From the NCBI RefSeq assembly GCF_024464595.1, contig NZ_JANHAW010000002.1, positions 1 to 64,000 of the forward strand: DNA of 64,000 nucleotides, read 5' to 3'. Numbering within the stretch: position 1 is the first letter of the stretch; each line of letters opens with the position of its first letter. A program made the translations under genes and the position numbers. Below are positions 1-9,009 of this stretch, in pieces. The notes under the pieces were generated by a model, which ran no database searches, was not told the origin of the DNA, and saw only the letters and a list, made by a program, of their open reading frames with translations. This DNA is from Halobellus litoreus. Its GTDB lineage: Archaea > Halobacteriota > Halobacteria > Halobacteriales > Haloferacaceae.

Positions 1-147
1 CACTACAGTCCACTCGATGGACGGGTTCAGGCGGAAACTGGATTGCGCGCGTTTCAATGGTTACCGTACGTCACGGAAGCCGGAACCGACGACGGTCACT
101 CTCACGTTGAAAGACGGGGAGTGGGGGTTCGAGTCCCCCAGTCGGCG
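1..147 (+). other. 23S-5S rRNA spacer (possibly 23S 3' tail)
   Basis: This stretch lies directly before the 5S gene and has no coding character, so it is most likely the transcribed 23S-5S spacer, perhaps including the last bases of 23S. It contains a short complementary pair (52-59 with 104-111) and a strong hairpin at about 122-140 whose loop resembles a tRNA T-loop. These may be rRNA processing structures. The exact 23S end cannot be placed by eye. Confidence 0.5.
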
Positions 148-269
148 TTAAGGCGGCCAGAGCGGCAGGGTTCCACCCGTACCCATCCCGAACACGGAAG
201 TTAAGCCTGCCAGCGTGTCAGCAAGTACTGGAGTGAGCGATCCTCTGGGAACACTGGCTCGCCGCCTCC
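148..269 (+). rRNA. rrf: 5S ribosomal RNA
   Basis: The 122-base element starts TTAAGGCGGCC, contains the archaeal 5S core CCCGTACCCATCCCGAACAC and the later AGTACTGGAGTG, and ends GCCGCCTCC. The first and last helices pair (GGCGGC with GCCGCC). The length matches haloarchaeal 5S rRNA. It lies at the expected end of an rRNA operon whose 16S and 23S genes are outside the window. The tRNA-Cys gene that often follows 5S in haloarchaea is not seen here. Confidence 0.96.
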
Positions 270-287
270 CACTCATACCACACACTC

Positions 288-318
288 GCGCCCGCGAGAC
301 ACCGCGTCTCGTGGGCGC
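288..318 (+). terminator. Hairpin after 5S, probable rRNA operon end
   Basis: A 13-base arm (288-300) pairs with 306-318 across a 5-base loop with one G-T wobble, which makes a very stable GC-rich stem 19 bases after the 5S gene. Only a weak T-containing tail follows. It could act as a terminator or a processing signal. Confidence 0.55.
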
Positions 319-460
319 GCTTCATTTCGAACCGGGACCGATAGTTCCGACTCAGACACAAGAGCGCGCGCGAACGACAGTTCCGGCAACCCCCCGTTCT
401 GATCGCGGGCAGTCGCGACGAACCGTCTCAACTGGCGCTAACTCGGCGGGCCGGAGACAG

Positions 461-520
461 TTAATCCGATTAAATCGGGTTAATCGGGCGGAAGACGGCC
501 TGAGCGAGTTCCCTTTTTAT
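461..520 (+). promoter_or_regulatory. Palindrome plus TATA box for exported repeat protein
   Basis: An imperfect palindrome at 461-482 (TTAATCCGATT / AAATCGGGTTAA) is a plausible operator. It lies about 30 bases before a TATA-like TTTTTAT (514-520). The latter is about 30 bases from the ATG at 549, which also has an AAGGAG Shine-Dalgarno-like element at 535-540. The rest of 319-548 shows nothing further. Confidence 0.5.
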
Positions 521-548
521 GTAGCAACTGTCGCAAGGAGCGGACGCA

Positions 549-2309
549 ATGAACGGAAAGCGAACAGTCACGATCGCTCTGGTGATCGCAGTCGTCGGGA
601 TGGCCGCGTTCCCGATGGCCGCGAGCGCGGCGACCCTCTCGGTTGCCGTCGACCAGCAACCCGAGACGGGCGAGGCGGTCGTCACAGTCACGGACAACGA
701 AACGGCAGTCGAGAACGCCACGGTCGAAGTGACGTCCGAGTCGGCGTACGCCGGCAACGGCACGTACGAGACGGACGCGGACGGGGTCGTCACCCTGCCC
801 AACCCGAACGAGACGGTGACGGTGCAGGTGAACGCGACGGCCGACAACGCGACCGTCAGTAGCGACGTGGAACTGGTCTCCCACGATGAGTCCCTCGAAG
901 TGTCCGCGAGCCAGGCCGACGACGGCACGGCCGCGGTGACCGTCACGCAGTACGACGAGGCGGTCGAGAACGCCACGGTCGAGATCTCGTCGGAGGCGAA
1001 CTACAGCGGTATCGGAACGTACGAGACGGACGAAAGCGGCGTAGTCGACCTGCCTGAACCCAACGAGACGGTGACGGTGCAGGTGGACGCGACCGCCAAC
1101 GGCGTGAACGCGAGTAGCGAGGACGAACTCGTCCCGCTCGAAGAGTCTCTGGACCTCGCCGTGAGTCAGGCCGACGACGGCACGGTGACCGCGACGGTCA
1201 CCCAGTACGGCGATGCGGTCGAGAGCGCGACCGTCGAGGCCGAGGGTGAGAACAACTACTCGGCGACGGGGACGACCGACGAGAACGGAACCGCGACGCT
1301 CGAACAGCCCGAAGACGATCAGGACGTGACCGTGACCGCGCAGTTCGATAACCGGAGCGCGGAGACGACCGTCGAACTCGACGGCTCCGCCCAGCTCGAA
1401 GTCGACGCCGACCAGCGAGCGGACGGCGTCCTCGTGGCGGTGTCGCACGGTTCCGATGCGGTATCGAACGCGACGGTCGACGTCGAGGTCGAGGGTGACG
1501 GCGACTACTCGGGAACGGGAACCTACGCGACCGACGCCGACGGCGAGGTCGCCCTCCCGCTGCCCCAGGAGAACGTCACGATCGGCGTGACTGCGACGGC
1601 CGACAACGAGACGGCGACGACGACGGCTGACCTGACTGTCGAGTTCGTCGAGGAGGCGGGTCCCTTCGGTCAGGCCGTCTCGCAGTTCGTCAGCGCGCTG
1701 CAGTCAGCCGGTTTCGACGGGCCGCCGGGACAGGCGATCTCGGACTTCGTGACCGGAAACAACCCCGGTAACGCCGACGACGCGCCCGGGCAATCCGGCG
1801 AGTCGCCCGGTCAGTCGGGCGATGCTCCGGGCAGTGATGCCGACGAGGACGACGATCGCGACGACGACGAAGACGGTGAGGAGAGCGAAAACGAGACCGA
1901 CACCGAGAACGAGGACGACGCCCCTGGACGGTCCGGTGACGCGCCCGGACGGTCCGACGATGCACCGGGCCGGGACGACGCCGGTGACGAAGACGACGGT
2001 GACGAGGCCGAAGGCGAGGACGGTCCCGCCGCGAACGGCGGACCCGGCAACGGTAACGGGAACGCCCCGGCGAATCCCGGGGAGCGCGGCGGTCCTGACG
2101 ACGGTGACGACACCGACGAAGACGACGCGGCGGAGCGCGAGGAATCCGAGGAAGACGAGGCCGACGACGATTCGGAGGCGGAAGCGGACGAAAGCGAGGA
2201 AACCGAGACAGAGGACGACGATGACGAGAACGAAGCCGACGACGACGGCGACGAGGAGGAGTCGGACGGCGCGCCGGGTAACTCCGGGAACGCCCCCGGT
2301 CGCAACTAA
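549..2309 (+). CDS. Exported acidic repeat protein
   Basis: A 586-residue exported protein of unknown function. A Sec-type signal peptide (hydrophobic core residues 7-20, then AASA) is followed by four tandem beta-rich repeats of about 80 residues (roughly 30-113, 115-198, 200-280 and 281-366). Each has an ENATVEV-like strand, a YxGxGTY turn and a PNETVTV strand, resembling bacterial Ig-like or Cna-B-like folds. From about residue 385 the chain becomes low complexity: DAPGxSG motifs (APGQSG, APGRSG, APGRSD) alternating with long runs of Asp and Glu, ending in NAPGRN. No C-terminal membrane helix is seen, so it is probably secreted or loosely attached to the S-layer. Many N-x-T sequons are present. 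The ATG at 549 is supported by a TATA box and an AAGGAG element. The function cannot be assigned. Confidence 0.85.
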   Translation: MNGKRTVTIALVIAVVGMAAFPMAASAATLSVAVDQQPETGEAVVTVTDNETAVENATVEVTSESAYAGNGTYETDADGVVTLPNPNETVTVQVNATADNATVSSDVELVSHDESLEVSASQADDGTAAVTVTQYDEAVENATVEISSEANYSGIGTYETDESGVVDLPEPNETVTVQVDATANGVNASSEDELVPLEESLDLAVSQADDGTVTATVTQYGDAVESATVEAEGENNYSATGTTDENGTATLEQPEDDQDVTVTAQFDNRSAETTVELDGSAQLEVDADQRADGVLVAVSHGSDAVSNATVDVEVEGDGDYSGTGTYATDADGEVALPLPQENVTIGVTATADNETATTTADLTVEFVEEAGPFGQAVSQFVSALQSAGFDGPPGQAISDFVTGNNPGNADDAPGQSGESPGQSGDAPGSDADEDDDRDDDEDGEESENETDTENEDDAPGRSGDAPGRSDDAPGRDDAGDEDDGDEAEGEDGPAANGGPGNGNGNAPANPGERGGPDDGDDTDEDDAAEREESEEDEADDDSEAEADESEETETEDDDDENEADDDGDEEESDGAPGNSGNAPGRN

Positions 2310-2317
2310 CTGAGCAC

Positions 2318-2899
2318 CTATTCTCGCGGTTCGTTCGGCTTTTCGGCCTCGCTTCGGATCGATTCGTAACTGTTCTCGCCCGCGGTGCGAGAGTCGGCGA
2401 GTCGCTCGTGAGGGACGCCCGACCGCGACGCGACGGTCTCGACGTCGGTCTCGAACCGTCGGAGCGCGAGCCGTGCCCCGACTACGACGAGTTCCGACTG
2501 GGGATCGCCGCCCGGAACCCACGCGTTGGAGTCGATCGCCGCCGTACTGGTCGCTCCGAGCGCCCGCACGACGAGAGTGCTCACGAGCGCCGCGCCGAGG
2601 CGGTCGGCACCGACCGCCTCGGCCGGGTCCGACCCCGGTCGGGACGGCTCCGCTCCCGTACGGAGAGTCGACGACTCAGACTCGCCGCGGGCGTCGTCGC
2701 TGGTGATCGCGCTCCCGTCTCGGTGCGTGTCCCGATACGGCCCGTCCCCGCGCGTTCCGTCTCGATCCGCACCCGCGCTCTCGTCGACGCGAACACGTTC
2801 CAGCGCGCCGGCGAGCGCGAAGTAGCGACGGGCGTCGACGTCATCGACGAGAGCGCGTTCGGCCGCGGCGTCGACGACGGCTCGGAGTGCGTCAGTCAC
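2318..2899 (-). CDS. Haloarchaeal conserved hypothetical protein
   Basis: A soluble protein of 193 residues beginning MTDALRAVVDAAAERAL. I place the start at the GTG whose last bases overlap the TGA of the upstream gene (GTGA at 2896-2899), because the sequence further upstream in this frame is Arg/His-rich and looks non-coding. Helical N- and C-terminal parts (for example ALVSTLVVRALGATSTAAI) flank a charged, low-complexity middle (about residues 52-95). There is no recognisable domain or signal peptide. It is translationally coupled to the gene at 2896-3291, so the two probably act together. It converges on the exported repeat protein with an 8-base gap. Confidence 0.7.
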   Translation of the reverse strand: MTDALRAVVDAAAERALVDDVDARRYFALAGALERVRVDESAGADRDGTRGDGPYRDTHRDGSAITSDDARGESESSTLRTGAEPSRPGSDPAEAVGADRLGAALVSTLVVRALGATSTAAIDSNAWVPGGDPQSELVVVGARLALRRFETDVETVASRSGVPHERLADSRTAGENSYESIRSEAEKPNEPRE

Positions 2900-3291
2900 G
2901 ACTCGACAGCGGGCTCGCGGAACTCCGTCTCGACGACCGTTTCGTCGGGGTGAAGCGTGACGCGACCCAGCGTGACGGTGTCCCCGACGGATGCCTCCCG
3001 TGCGATGCCGCGGAGCGTCGCCTCCCGGTCTAAGCGATCCCAGACGGTGCGCTCGACGAGGCGCTGGAACGCGTCGGGGTCCGTCCATCCGGAGTCGATG
3101 TCGGCGGGAACGTGGACGACGAACTGGAACTCGGCTTCGGTGACGTGGATTCCGACGCCGAAGGTGTCGCCGTCGCGTGCGCTGTCCTCGCCATCGTGCA
3201 CCTCGTCTCCGCCGTCGATTTCGCCGCCTCCGCCGTCGGTACGGATCGATCCGTCCCCGTCGCCGCCGCGACGATTCTCGGTGTCGCCCAT
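2896..3291 (-). CDS. Haloarchaeal conserved hypothetical protein
   Basis: A small soluble protein of 131 residues. A Gly/Asp-rich disordered N-terminus (1-42) precedes a compact alpha/beta part (VTEAEFQFVVHVPADIDSGW, then a helix and VGDTVTLGRVTLHPDETVVE). A TATA-like element (minus strand, about 3314-3322) lies about 27 bases before the ATG at 3291, which supports a leaderless start. It forms a two-gene unit with 2318-2899 through a 4-base overlap. I do not recognise the family, and the function is unknown. Confidence 0.72.
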   Translation of the reverse strand: MGDTENRRGGDGDGSIRTDGGGGEIDGGDEVHDGEDSARDGDTFGVGIHVTEAEFQFVVHVPADIDSGWTDPDAFQRLVERTVWDRLDREATLRGIAREASVGDTVTLGRVTLHPDETVVETEFREPAVES

Positions 3292-3449
3292 ACGTGCTCG
3301 TTGGCCGCCGCGGTGAAATACCCTGTCGATGGCGTCGTGACCCGGCGACGTGAGATCCCGGCTATGCCGACGCGTTGTGCTATGTCACCACCTCACGACG
3401 AAGCGCCGGATAGGACGGTTTTTGGGCGACGACCGACTGCGAGAAATCA

Positions 3450-4640
3450 ATGAGCTACAAGATCGGACTCGTCGGCAAGCCCTCCGTCGGCAAGTCCTCC
3501 TTCTTCAACGCGGCGACGATGAACGACGTGCCCGAGGGCGCGTACCCGTTCACGACCATCGATCCCTCCGTCGGCGAGGCGTACGTCCGCGTCGACTGCG
3601 CCGCGCCCGAGTTCGACGAGACGTGTACCCCTTCCGTGGGCTTTTGCGACGACGGCACGCGGTTCGTCCCGGTGAAACTCGTCGACGTCGCCGGGCTCAT
3701 TCCCGGCGCGCACGAGGGCAAGGGGCTCGGAAACCAGTTTCTCACCGACCTCAACGAGGCGGACGTGCTCGTCCACGTCGTCGACTTCTCCGGCGAGACG
3801 GACCTCGAAGGCGAGCCGACCGAGGACCACGACCCCCGCGAGGACATCGACTTCCTCGAAAACGAACTCGATATGTGGTATCTCGACGTCTTAGAGAAGG
3901 GAATCGAGCGGTACCGCTCGGGGTACGAGGGCGAGGAGAAGAAGGTCGAAGCGGACCTCGCAGAGCAGATGTCCGCGTTCAAGACGAACAAGGACGAGAT
4001 CAAACAGATCCTGCTCGCGACCGACGCGGGACTCGACCCCGACGAGTGGGACGAAGAGACCAAAGCCCGCGTCGCCCGCGAGATCAGAAAGCGGACGAAG
4101 CCAATCGTGATCGCGGCGAACAAGATGGACAAGCCGGCAGCCCAGGAACACTACGACGCCGTGACCTCGGACCCCGACTACGACCATCTGACGTTCGTCC
4201 CCACGAGCGCGCACGCGGAGAAAGCACTGAAGCAGGCCGAAGAGGCAGGTGTCGTCGACTACCAGCCCGGGAGTGCGGAGTTCGATATCGTCGGCGAGCC
4301 CTCCGAGGAGCAGGCCGCAGGCCTCGAACAGATCCGCGAGTACGTCGAGGCGTTCGACGGAACGGGCGTTCAGGACGTCCTCGAATCCGCGCTGTTCGAC
4401 GTGATGGGTGCGATCGCGATCTTCCCGGGAAGCGCGAACGGTCGCAGCGATTCCCAGGGCGTCTTTCGCGACTGCTTTATCCTCCCGGCGGAGTCGACGA
4501 CCGAGGACTTCGCGTACCACCTCCACTCGGACATCGGCGACGGACTCCTGCACGGGATCGACTGCCGCTCGGAGCGTCAGGTCGGCTCCGATCACGAACT
4601 CGGCCATCGCGACGTCGTCGAGATCGTCACGACGAACTGA
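3450..4640 (+). CDS. ychF: YchF/OLA1-type GTPase/ATPase
   Basis: A cytoplasmic P-loop NTPase of the Obg/YchF family, 396 residues, the usual archaeal length. Visible motifs are the P-loop GKPSVGKSS (9-17), the switch II region DVAGLIPGAHEGKGLGNQFL (about 79-98), NKMD (224-227), and a C-terminal TGS-type domain (about 310-396, including the FRDCFILP and HSDIGDGLLHGID segments). Family members bind ribosomes and 50S subunits and have roles in translation and stress. OLA1-type proteins can prefer ATP, which cannot be decided from these motifs alone. A T-rich element at about 3417-3424 precedes the ATG by roughly 27 bases. The gene is single, and the next begins 133 bases downstream. Confidence 0.95.
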   Translation: MSYKIGLVGKPSVGKSSFFNAATMNDVPEGAYPFTTIDPSVGEAYVRVDCAAPEFDETCTPSVGFCDDGTRFVPVKLVDVAGLIPGAHEGKGLGNQFLTDLNEADVLVHVVDFSGETDLEGEPTEDHDPREDIDFLENELDMWYLDVLEKGIERYRSGYEGEEKKVEADLAEQMSAFKTNKDEIKQILLATDAGLDPDEWDEETKARVAREIRKRTKPIVIAANKMDKPAAQEHYDAVTSDPDYDHLTFVPTSAHAEKALKQAEEAGVVDYQPGSAEFDIVGEPSEEQAAGLEQIREYVEAFDGTGVQDVLESALFDVMGAIAIFPGSANGRSDSQGVFRDCFILPAESTTEDFAYHLHSDIGDGLLHGIDCRSERQVGSDHELGHRDVVEIVTTN

Positions 4641-4773
4641 TCGACGGCCGGGCCACCGACCTCGACAGCCGGTCAGCCCGCTGACCCCGACGACCGGCGG
4701 GTCCGCGGTTCCTGCGTGGAGGCGACGATCCGTTCGCCCGGACCTTCTTGACCGCCGAGACCCCAGCGTGGCT

Positions 4774-5373
4774 ATGAGCTACGACGACGTCCGGATCGGA
4801 AGGTTTCTCGACGACGTCGCCTCCGCGCGAGTCGCGCCGGCGGGCGGCACCGTCGTCGCCGTCGCCGGCGCGATGGGGGCGGCGCTGTGTGAGATGGCCT
4901 GCGTCCACACGATCAACGCGCGTGAGGCAGACGACGGAGATGAGGGCGCTGCGCCGGAGCGGTCGTTCGAGGACCTTCGCGAGGACTTCGCCCGGCAGCG
5001 ACGCAGGCTGTTGGCGCTCGCGGACCAGGACGCGACGCTCGTCGACGACCTGTTCGGCGGCGACGCGAGCGAACCGACCGAGCGGCTCGAAAAGCGCGCC
5101 ACGGGAATCCCGCTCGCGACCGCGGAGGCGTCCCTGATCGTCCTGGAAGAGGCGGCCGTCGTCGTCGATCGCGGGCGGTCCGGAGTCGTCGCCGACGCGA
5201 GGGCGGGAGCGTACCTCGCCGACGCCACGCTTCGGGCGTCGCTTTCGACCGTTCGAGTGAACGCGACCGCGCTCTCGGACCGTCCGTTCGCCGAGACGAT
5301 GACTGAACGTGCCGACACCCTCGCGAAGTCGGCCGCGGCGGTTCGTCGCGACGTCTTGCAGGACGGCCGTTAG
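4774..5373 (+). CDS. Cyclodeaminase/cyclohydrolase family protein
   Basis: A 199-residue helical protein of the formiminotransferase-cyclodeaminase / methenyl-THF cyclohydrolase family (FTCD_C type). The N-terminal VAPAGGTVVAVAGAMGAALCEM segment matches the Gly-rich helix start of that family, and the length is normal for the stand-alone form. Known members act on formimino- or methenyl-tetrahydrofolate, so a role in one-carbon metabolism is likely, but no folate gene lies next to it. I chose the ATG at 4774 (MSYDDVRIGRFLDDV), because the upstream extension in frame is Arg/Ser-rich and overlaps the GTPase gene. The start is slightly uncertain because no clear ribosome binding site is visible. 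Confidence 0.85.
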   Translation: MSYDDVRIGRFLDDVASARVAPAGGTVVAVAGAMGAALCEMACVHTINAREADDGDEGAAPERSFEDLREDFARQRRRLLALADQDATLVDDLFGGDASEPTERLEKRATGIPLATAEASLIVLEEAAVVVDRGRSGVVADARAGAYLADATLRASLSTVRVNATALSDRPFAETMTERADTLAKSAAAVRRDVLQDGR

Positions 5374-5528
5374 GGCGGGTGTGTGACGAAGCTGGTGGCG
5401 ACTTCCCTCGCTGGCGCTCCGGTCGGAGCTTCGAAATCTCCGCCCAGCGGACCGCACGACAGCGATTAACGAAGTTCGGCTGACACGATAGGAACGCCTA
5501 AGAGGGCCCCGACCGGTGAGAGTAGACA

Positions 5529-7394
5529 ATGGACGGTCTGATTCGCGTTCTCTACGTCGAATCCGATCCGCAGTTCCGAGCGCTGACGACCGAATCGCTA
5601 CAGCGGGCGAGCGATGCCATCGAAGTCGTGTCCGAACCGAGTCCCGACGACGGACTCGCGACGATCCGAAACGGCGAGATCGACTGCGTCGTCGCCGACC
5701 ACGAGTTCGCGGAGACGACCGGTCTCGAACTGCTCGACGCGGTTCGAGAGGAGTATCCGGACCTCCCGTTCATCCTCTTTACCGGAACCGGCTCGGAGGC
5801 GGTCGCGAGCAAAGCGATTTCGGCGGGCGTAACCGACTACCTCCAGAAGCGAGGCTCTGCAGAACAGTACGCCGTCCTCGCGAACCGGATCGAGAACGCC
5901 GTGGAACGACGGCGTGCGGATCGGCGGGCCGAACACCAGAAACGACGGCTCGAAACCCTCATCAGCAACCTCCCGGGCATCGTCTATCGGTGTCGAAACG
6001 AGCCCGGATGGCCGATGGAGTACGTCGCGGGCGAGAGCGAGGCTCTCGTCGGCTACCCCGCGGAGGCACTGGCAGACAACGAGGTGAACTGGGGCGAAGA
6101 GGTGCTGTACCCCGACGATCGGGAACGGGCGTGGGAGGAGGTCCAGGCGGCGATCGACCGGGGAGAGCCGTTCGAGTGCACGTACCGCGTCGTGACTCGC
6201 GACGGGGACGTCCGATGGATGTGGGAGCGCGGTCGTCCCGTAACCGACTCGGGTACCGATGTCGGCGTCGAACCGATCAACGGCGCCGACTCGGGCGACG
6301 GCGACGACTCGACTGCCGACGGTCGGACGGTGGCCCTCGAAGGCTTCATCACCGACGTTACCGACTCGAAACGTCGCGAACGGGCACTCGAGCGGAGCGA
6401 ACGGCGGTTCCGCGCGATCTTCGACGATCCGAACCTGTTGGTCGGGCTTCTCGACACCGACGGCCGGATCGAGGAGGTCAATCGAACCGCGGTCGAGTAC
6501 GCGGGTGTCGACCCTGCGGACGTGATCGGCGAGGACTTCTGGGAGACGCCCTGGTGGACTGCGGAGATGCGCGAGGACGTCAGAGAGTGGGTGCAACTCG
6601 CCGTCGACGGGGAGTACGTGAGCTACGAGGCCACGCACCCGAACCCTCGGGGCGACCCGATCACCGTTCAGGGGTTCTTCAGGCCGGTGACGGACGACGC
6701 CGGGTCCGTGACGGCGATCGTGGTGTCCGCGCGTGACGTCACCGCGCGACGGGAGCGAGAGGAGAAACTCGAGCGGCAGTACGAGCGACTCGACGAGTTC
6801 GCGAGTTTCGTCTCGCACGACTTTCAGAGCCCGATTGCGGCGGCTCGCGGCCGACTGGAACTGGCCCGGGAGACGGACGACGACACCCACGTCGAACGGG
6901 CGCTCGACGCCGTCGAACGGATCGACGAACTCCGGTCCGACCTCGTCGAAACCCTCCGGAGCGGGGAGATCGTCTCGGAGCCGGCGATCCTCACCGTCGA
7001 GGACGTTCTCGAAACGGTCTGGGAAACGGTGGACCCGCCGGCGGCGGCCTCGTTGCGGATCGACGGGACGATCGAGATCGCAGCCGACGGCGAGGCGCTC
7101 CAGCGACTCCTGGAGAACTTCGTCCGGAACTCCGTCGAGCACGGCGGGGACGACGTCGACGTTCGCGTCGGCGAGGCCGACGGCGGGTTCTATTACGAGG
7201 ACTCCGGTCCGGGGATCGATCCGGAGCGCCGCCCCCGAGTGTTCGCGCCGGGGTTCTCGACGAAACGCGACGACGACGGGACTGGGATGGGGCTCGCGAG
7301 CGTCAGGCAGATCGTGTCCGCACACGGCTGGGACATCGACATCGGGGACGCACAGCGGCTGGACGGCGTTCGATTCGAGATTCACACGGAGTGA
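5529..7394 (+). CDS. Receiver-PAS-PAS-histidine kinase
   Basis: A soluble 621-residue hybrid signalling protein. Domains in order: receiver (4-125) with phospho-acceptor Asp57; first PAS (about 140-285) containing a low-complexity Asp/Ser insert; second PAS (about 295-410); dimerisation and phospho-acceptor domain with H-box SHDFQSPI (His430); and a C-terminal HATPase with LLENFVRNSVEH (N box), DSGPGI (G1) and GTGMGLASV (G2). No membrane segments are present, so it senses a cytoplasmic signal. The receiver-first order is common in haloarchaea, and the output partner is not encoded nearby. The H-box has QSP where bacterial kinases usually have RNP or RTP. A weak TATA element around 5496-5505 fits a leaderless start. 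Confidence 0.93.
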   Translation: MDGLIRVLYVESDPQFRALTTESLQRASDAIEVVSEPSPDDGLATIRNGEIDCVVADHEFAETTGLELLDAVREEYPDLPFILFTGTGSEAVASKAISAGVTDYLQKRGSAEQYAVLANRIENAVERRRADRRAEHQKRRLETLISNLPGIVYRCRNEPGWPMEYVAGESEALVGYPAEALADNEVNWGEEVLYPDDRERAWEEVQAAIDRGEPFECTYRVVTRDGDVRWMWERGRPVTDSGTDVGVEPINGADSGDGDDSTADGRTVALEGFITDVTDSKRRERALERSERRFRAIFDDPNLLVGLLDTDGRIEEVNRTAVEYAGVDPADVIGEDFWETPWWTAEMREDVREWVQLAVDGEYVSYEATHPNPRGDPITVQGFFRPVTDDAGSVTAIVVSARDVTARREREEKLERQYERLDEFASFVSHDFQSPIAAARGRLELARETDDDTHVERALDAVERIDELRSDLVETLRSGEIVSEPAILTVEDVLETVWETVDPPAAASLRIDGTIEIAADGEALQRLLENFVRNSVEHGGDDVDVRVGEADGGFYYEDSGPGIDPERRPRVFAPGFSTKRDDDGTGMGLASVRQIVSAHGWDIDIGDAQRLDGVRFEIHTE

Positions 7395-7490
7395 GGTGAC
7401 GACGGCCGCTCCTCGTTCAGACTCCCTTTCTCGTCCGTCGTCGTTTCCGGCAGTCCTCGCCCCGACTGCCTGCCGTCCGGTCGTCGCCGT

Positions 7491-8507
7491 TCACTCCCGG
7501 AACTGGAGTCGGGCCTCGTAGTACCCGTCGTCGTACCGGATCAAGCGGGATTCGTCGGGGTCGACACCGGCGTCCTTTTCGACGTTCCCGTCCAGGTACG
7601 GCCGCCGGTGAATCGCGCGAAGGACGGCCTCGTAGGCGTCCGAGTAGGGGAACGACTCGCTGTAGCCGTCTCCCTCCGCGGCCCGGAGTATGTCGTTGGC
7701 CTCCTCGGAGAGAGCGGATCGCGAGACGCGCGCCTCGAGGTGGCCGGCGCGGAGCACTCGCTCCATCTCCTCGGGTGAGCTCGCGACCGGTTCGACGATC
7801 GCTCGATAGACGGCCTCGTGGAACCGCTCCCGCGACACGTCGATCCGGTACCGTCGGTCGCGGTAGCGGACGAACGAGGGGGCGTCGTCCGCCAGCAGTT
7901 CGCTCGTCTCGACGGCAGTTTCGTCGCGGTAGACGTATCCGCCGCGCTGCACCAGTCCCCACGGGGCGCCGCCGCTGTTCCCGCGGGCCCGGGCGGCGAG
8001 GTGCGCGACGTGGACCGCAGTCGCGTCACTTTCGGGAAGCCGATCGGCGTCGACGACGTCGTCGGGGCTATCGTCGTCATCGGAGCTATCGCCGTCGTCG
8101 GCGGTCCCCGCTCCCGCCGAGGACGCCGTCGGGTAGAGCCGCAGCACCGGTCGGGTCGTCTCGACTTCGTCGACGGCGACGGAGCCGAGCCGGTAATACG
8201 TCCCCTCGGACTCCGCGTACTTCGGGTCGTCGGGGGTCGAATAGAACGGTTTCCGGTACTGCGTGGTGTACGCCTCGCCGTCGAGCGTCGCCTCGAACGC
8301 CGCCTCGTCCCACCGGATCCGGGTTTCTTCGAGGTCGACCACGAAATCCTCCCGGAGAGTGCTTCCACGCCGGGTCAGCATCAGTTCGAGGACGCGGCTA
8401 TCGTCGTCTGCACCACCTCGGTCGAACACGCCGAGACAGCCGGCAGACGCGGCGAGAGCGGCCGTTGCTATCGAGCCGACGAACCGTCGTCTGGAGGGTT
8501 CTGACAT
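7491..8507 (-). CDS. Tat-exported lipoprotein, unknown function
   Basis: A 338-residue predicted lipoprotein. The start MSEPSRRRF at 8507 is preferred over an ATG 11 codons upstream because it places the twin-arginine motif SRRRFVGS at residues 5-12 and the lipobox SAGC at 21-24 (lipidated Cys24), and because a T-rich promoter element (minus strand, 8537-8545) lies about 30 bases before it. The mature protein is beta-rich at first, has an Asp/Ser run near residues 140-155, and then a helical region. I recognise no catalytic motif. It is probably surface-anchored. It converges with the sensor kinase and shares its orientation with the UspA gene upstream (8560-9009), 52 bases away. Confidence 0.8.
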   Translation of the reverse strand: MSEPSRRRFVGSIATAALAASAGCLGVFDRGGADDDSRVLELMLTRRGSTLREDFVVDLEETRIRWDEAAFEATLDGEAYTTQYRKPFYSTPDDPKYAESEGTYYRLGSVAVDEVETTRPVLRLYPTASSAGAGTADDGDSSDDDDSPDDVVDADRLPESDATAVHVAHLAARARGNSGGAPWGLVQRGGYVYRDETAVETSELLADDAPSFVRYRDRRYRIDVSRERFHEAVYRAIVEPVASSPEEMERVLRAGHLEARVSRSALSEEANDILRAAEGDGYSESFPYSDAYEAVLRAIHRRPYLDGNVEKDAGVDPDESRLIRYDDGYYEARLQFRE

Positions 8508-8559
8508 CGGGACCGTTCTCGCTTTCACGTCCAGACACAAAAACCGGACTGGTCGACGC

Positions 8560-9009
8560 TCAGGACGTGATGGGTGTCTTGACCACCGTTACCGGCATCT
8601 CCGCGAGACGGAGAACGCGGTCGGTGACGCTCCCGAGCAGGCTCCGGTACTCGTCGGGGCGCCGCCGGGTTCCGAGCACCACGAGGTCCACGCCGGCCTC
8701 GCGGGCGAACTCGACGATGGTTTCCGGGGGTTGCCCGTGCTCGATGTGGCCTTCGACGTCGACACCACGTTCGGCCGCTCGTTCGGACACCGACGCGATG
8801 GCCTCCTCGCCGACCTCCTCGAGGCCGTGCTCCGGCCCTTCCCGGCCGTCGACGTACTCGTCACCGCTGTAAGCGTCGTAGACGTCGCTGTCGACGACGT
8901 ACAGGACGTGCAGCGTGGCGTCGTGGTGTGCGGCCAGTTCGATCGCGTGTTCGGTCGCTCTGTCGGACGCGGTCTCTCCGCCTGTCGCGAGTAGTATGTT
9001 CTCGAACAT
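8560..9009 (-). CDS. Universal stress protein UspA family
   Basis: A 149-residue single-domain universal stress protein. It begins MFENILLATGG and ends with the nucleotide-binding signature GTRRRPDEYRSLLGSVTDRV followed by MPVTVVKTP, as in ATP-binding members. The start at 9009 is supported by a minus-strand T-rich element (9034-9040) about 27 bases upstream; the open frame extends 8 codons further but would overlap that element. Role: cytoplasmic stress or nutrient-state protein. Haloarchaea carry many paralogues, so nothing more specific can be said. Confidence 0.92.
   Translation of the reverse strand: MFENILLATGGETASDRATEHAIELAAHHDATLHVLYVVDSDVYDAYSGDEYVDGREGPEHGLEEVGEEAIASVSERAAERGVDVEGHIEHGQPPETIVEFAREAGVDLVVLGTRRRPDEYRSLLGSVTDRVLRLAEMPVTVVKTPITS

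Noticed and set aside
122-147. T-arm-like GGGGGTTCGAGTCCCCC before the 5S gene, suggesting a tRNA
   Set aside because: No matching acceptor, D-arm or anticodon arm can be folded upstream; best read as a hairpin in the rRNA spacer.
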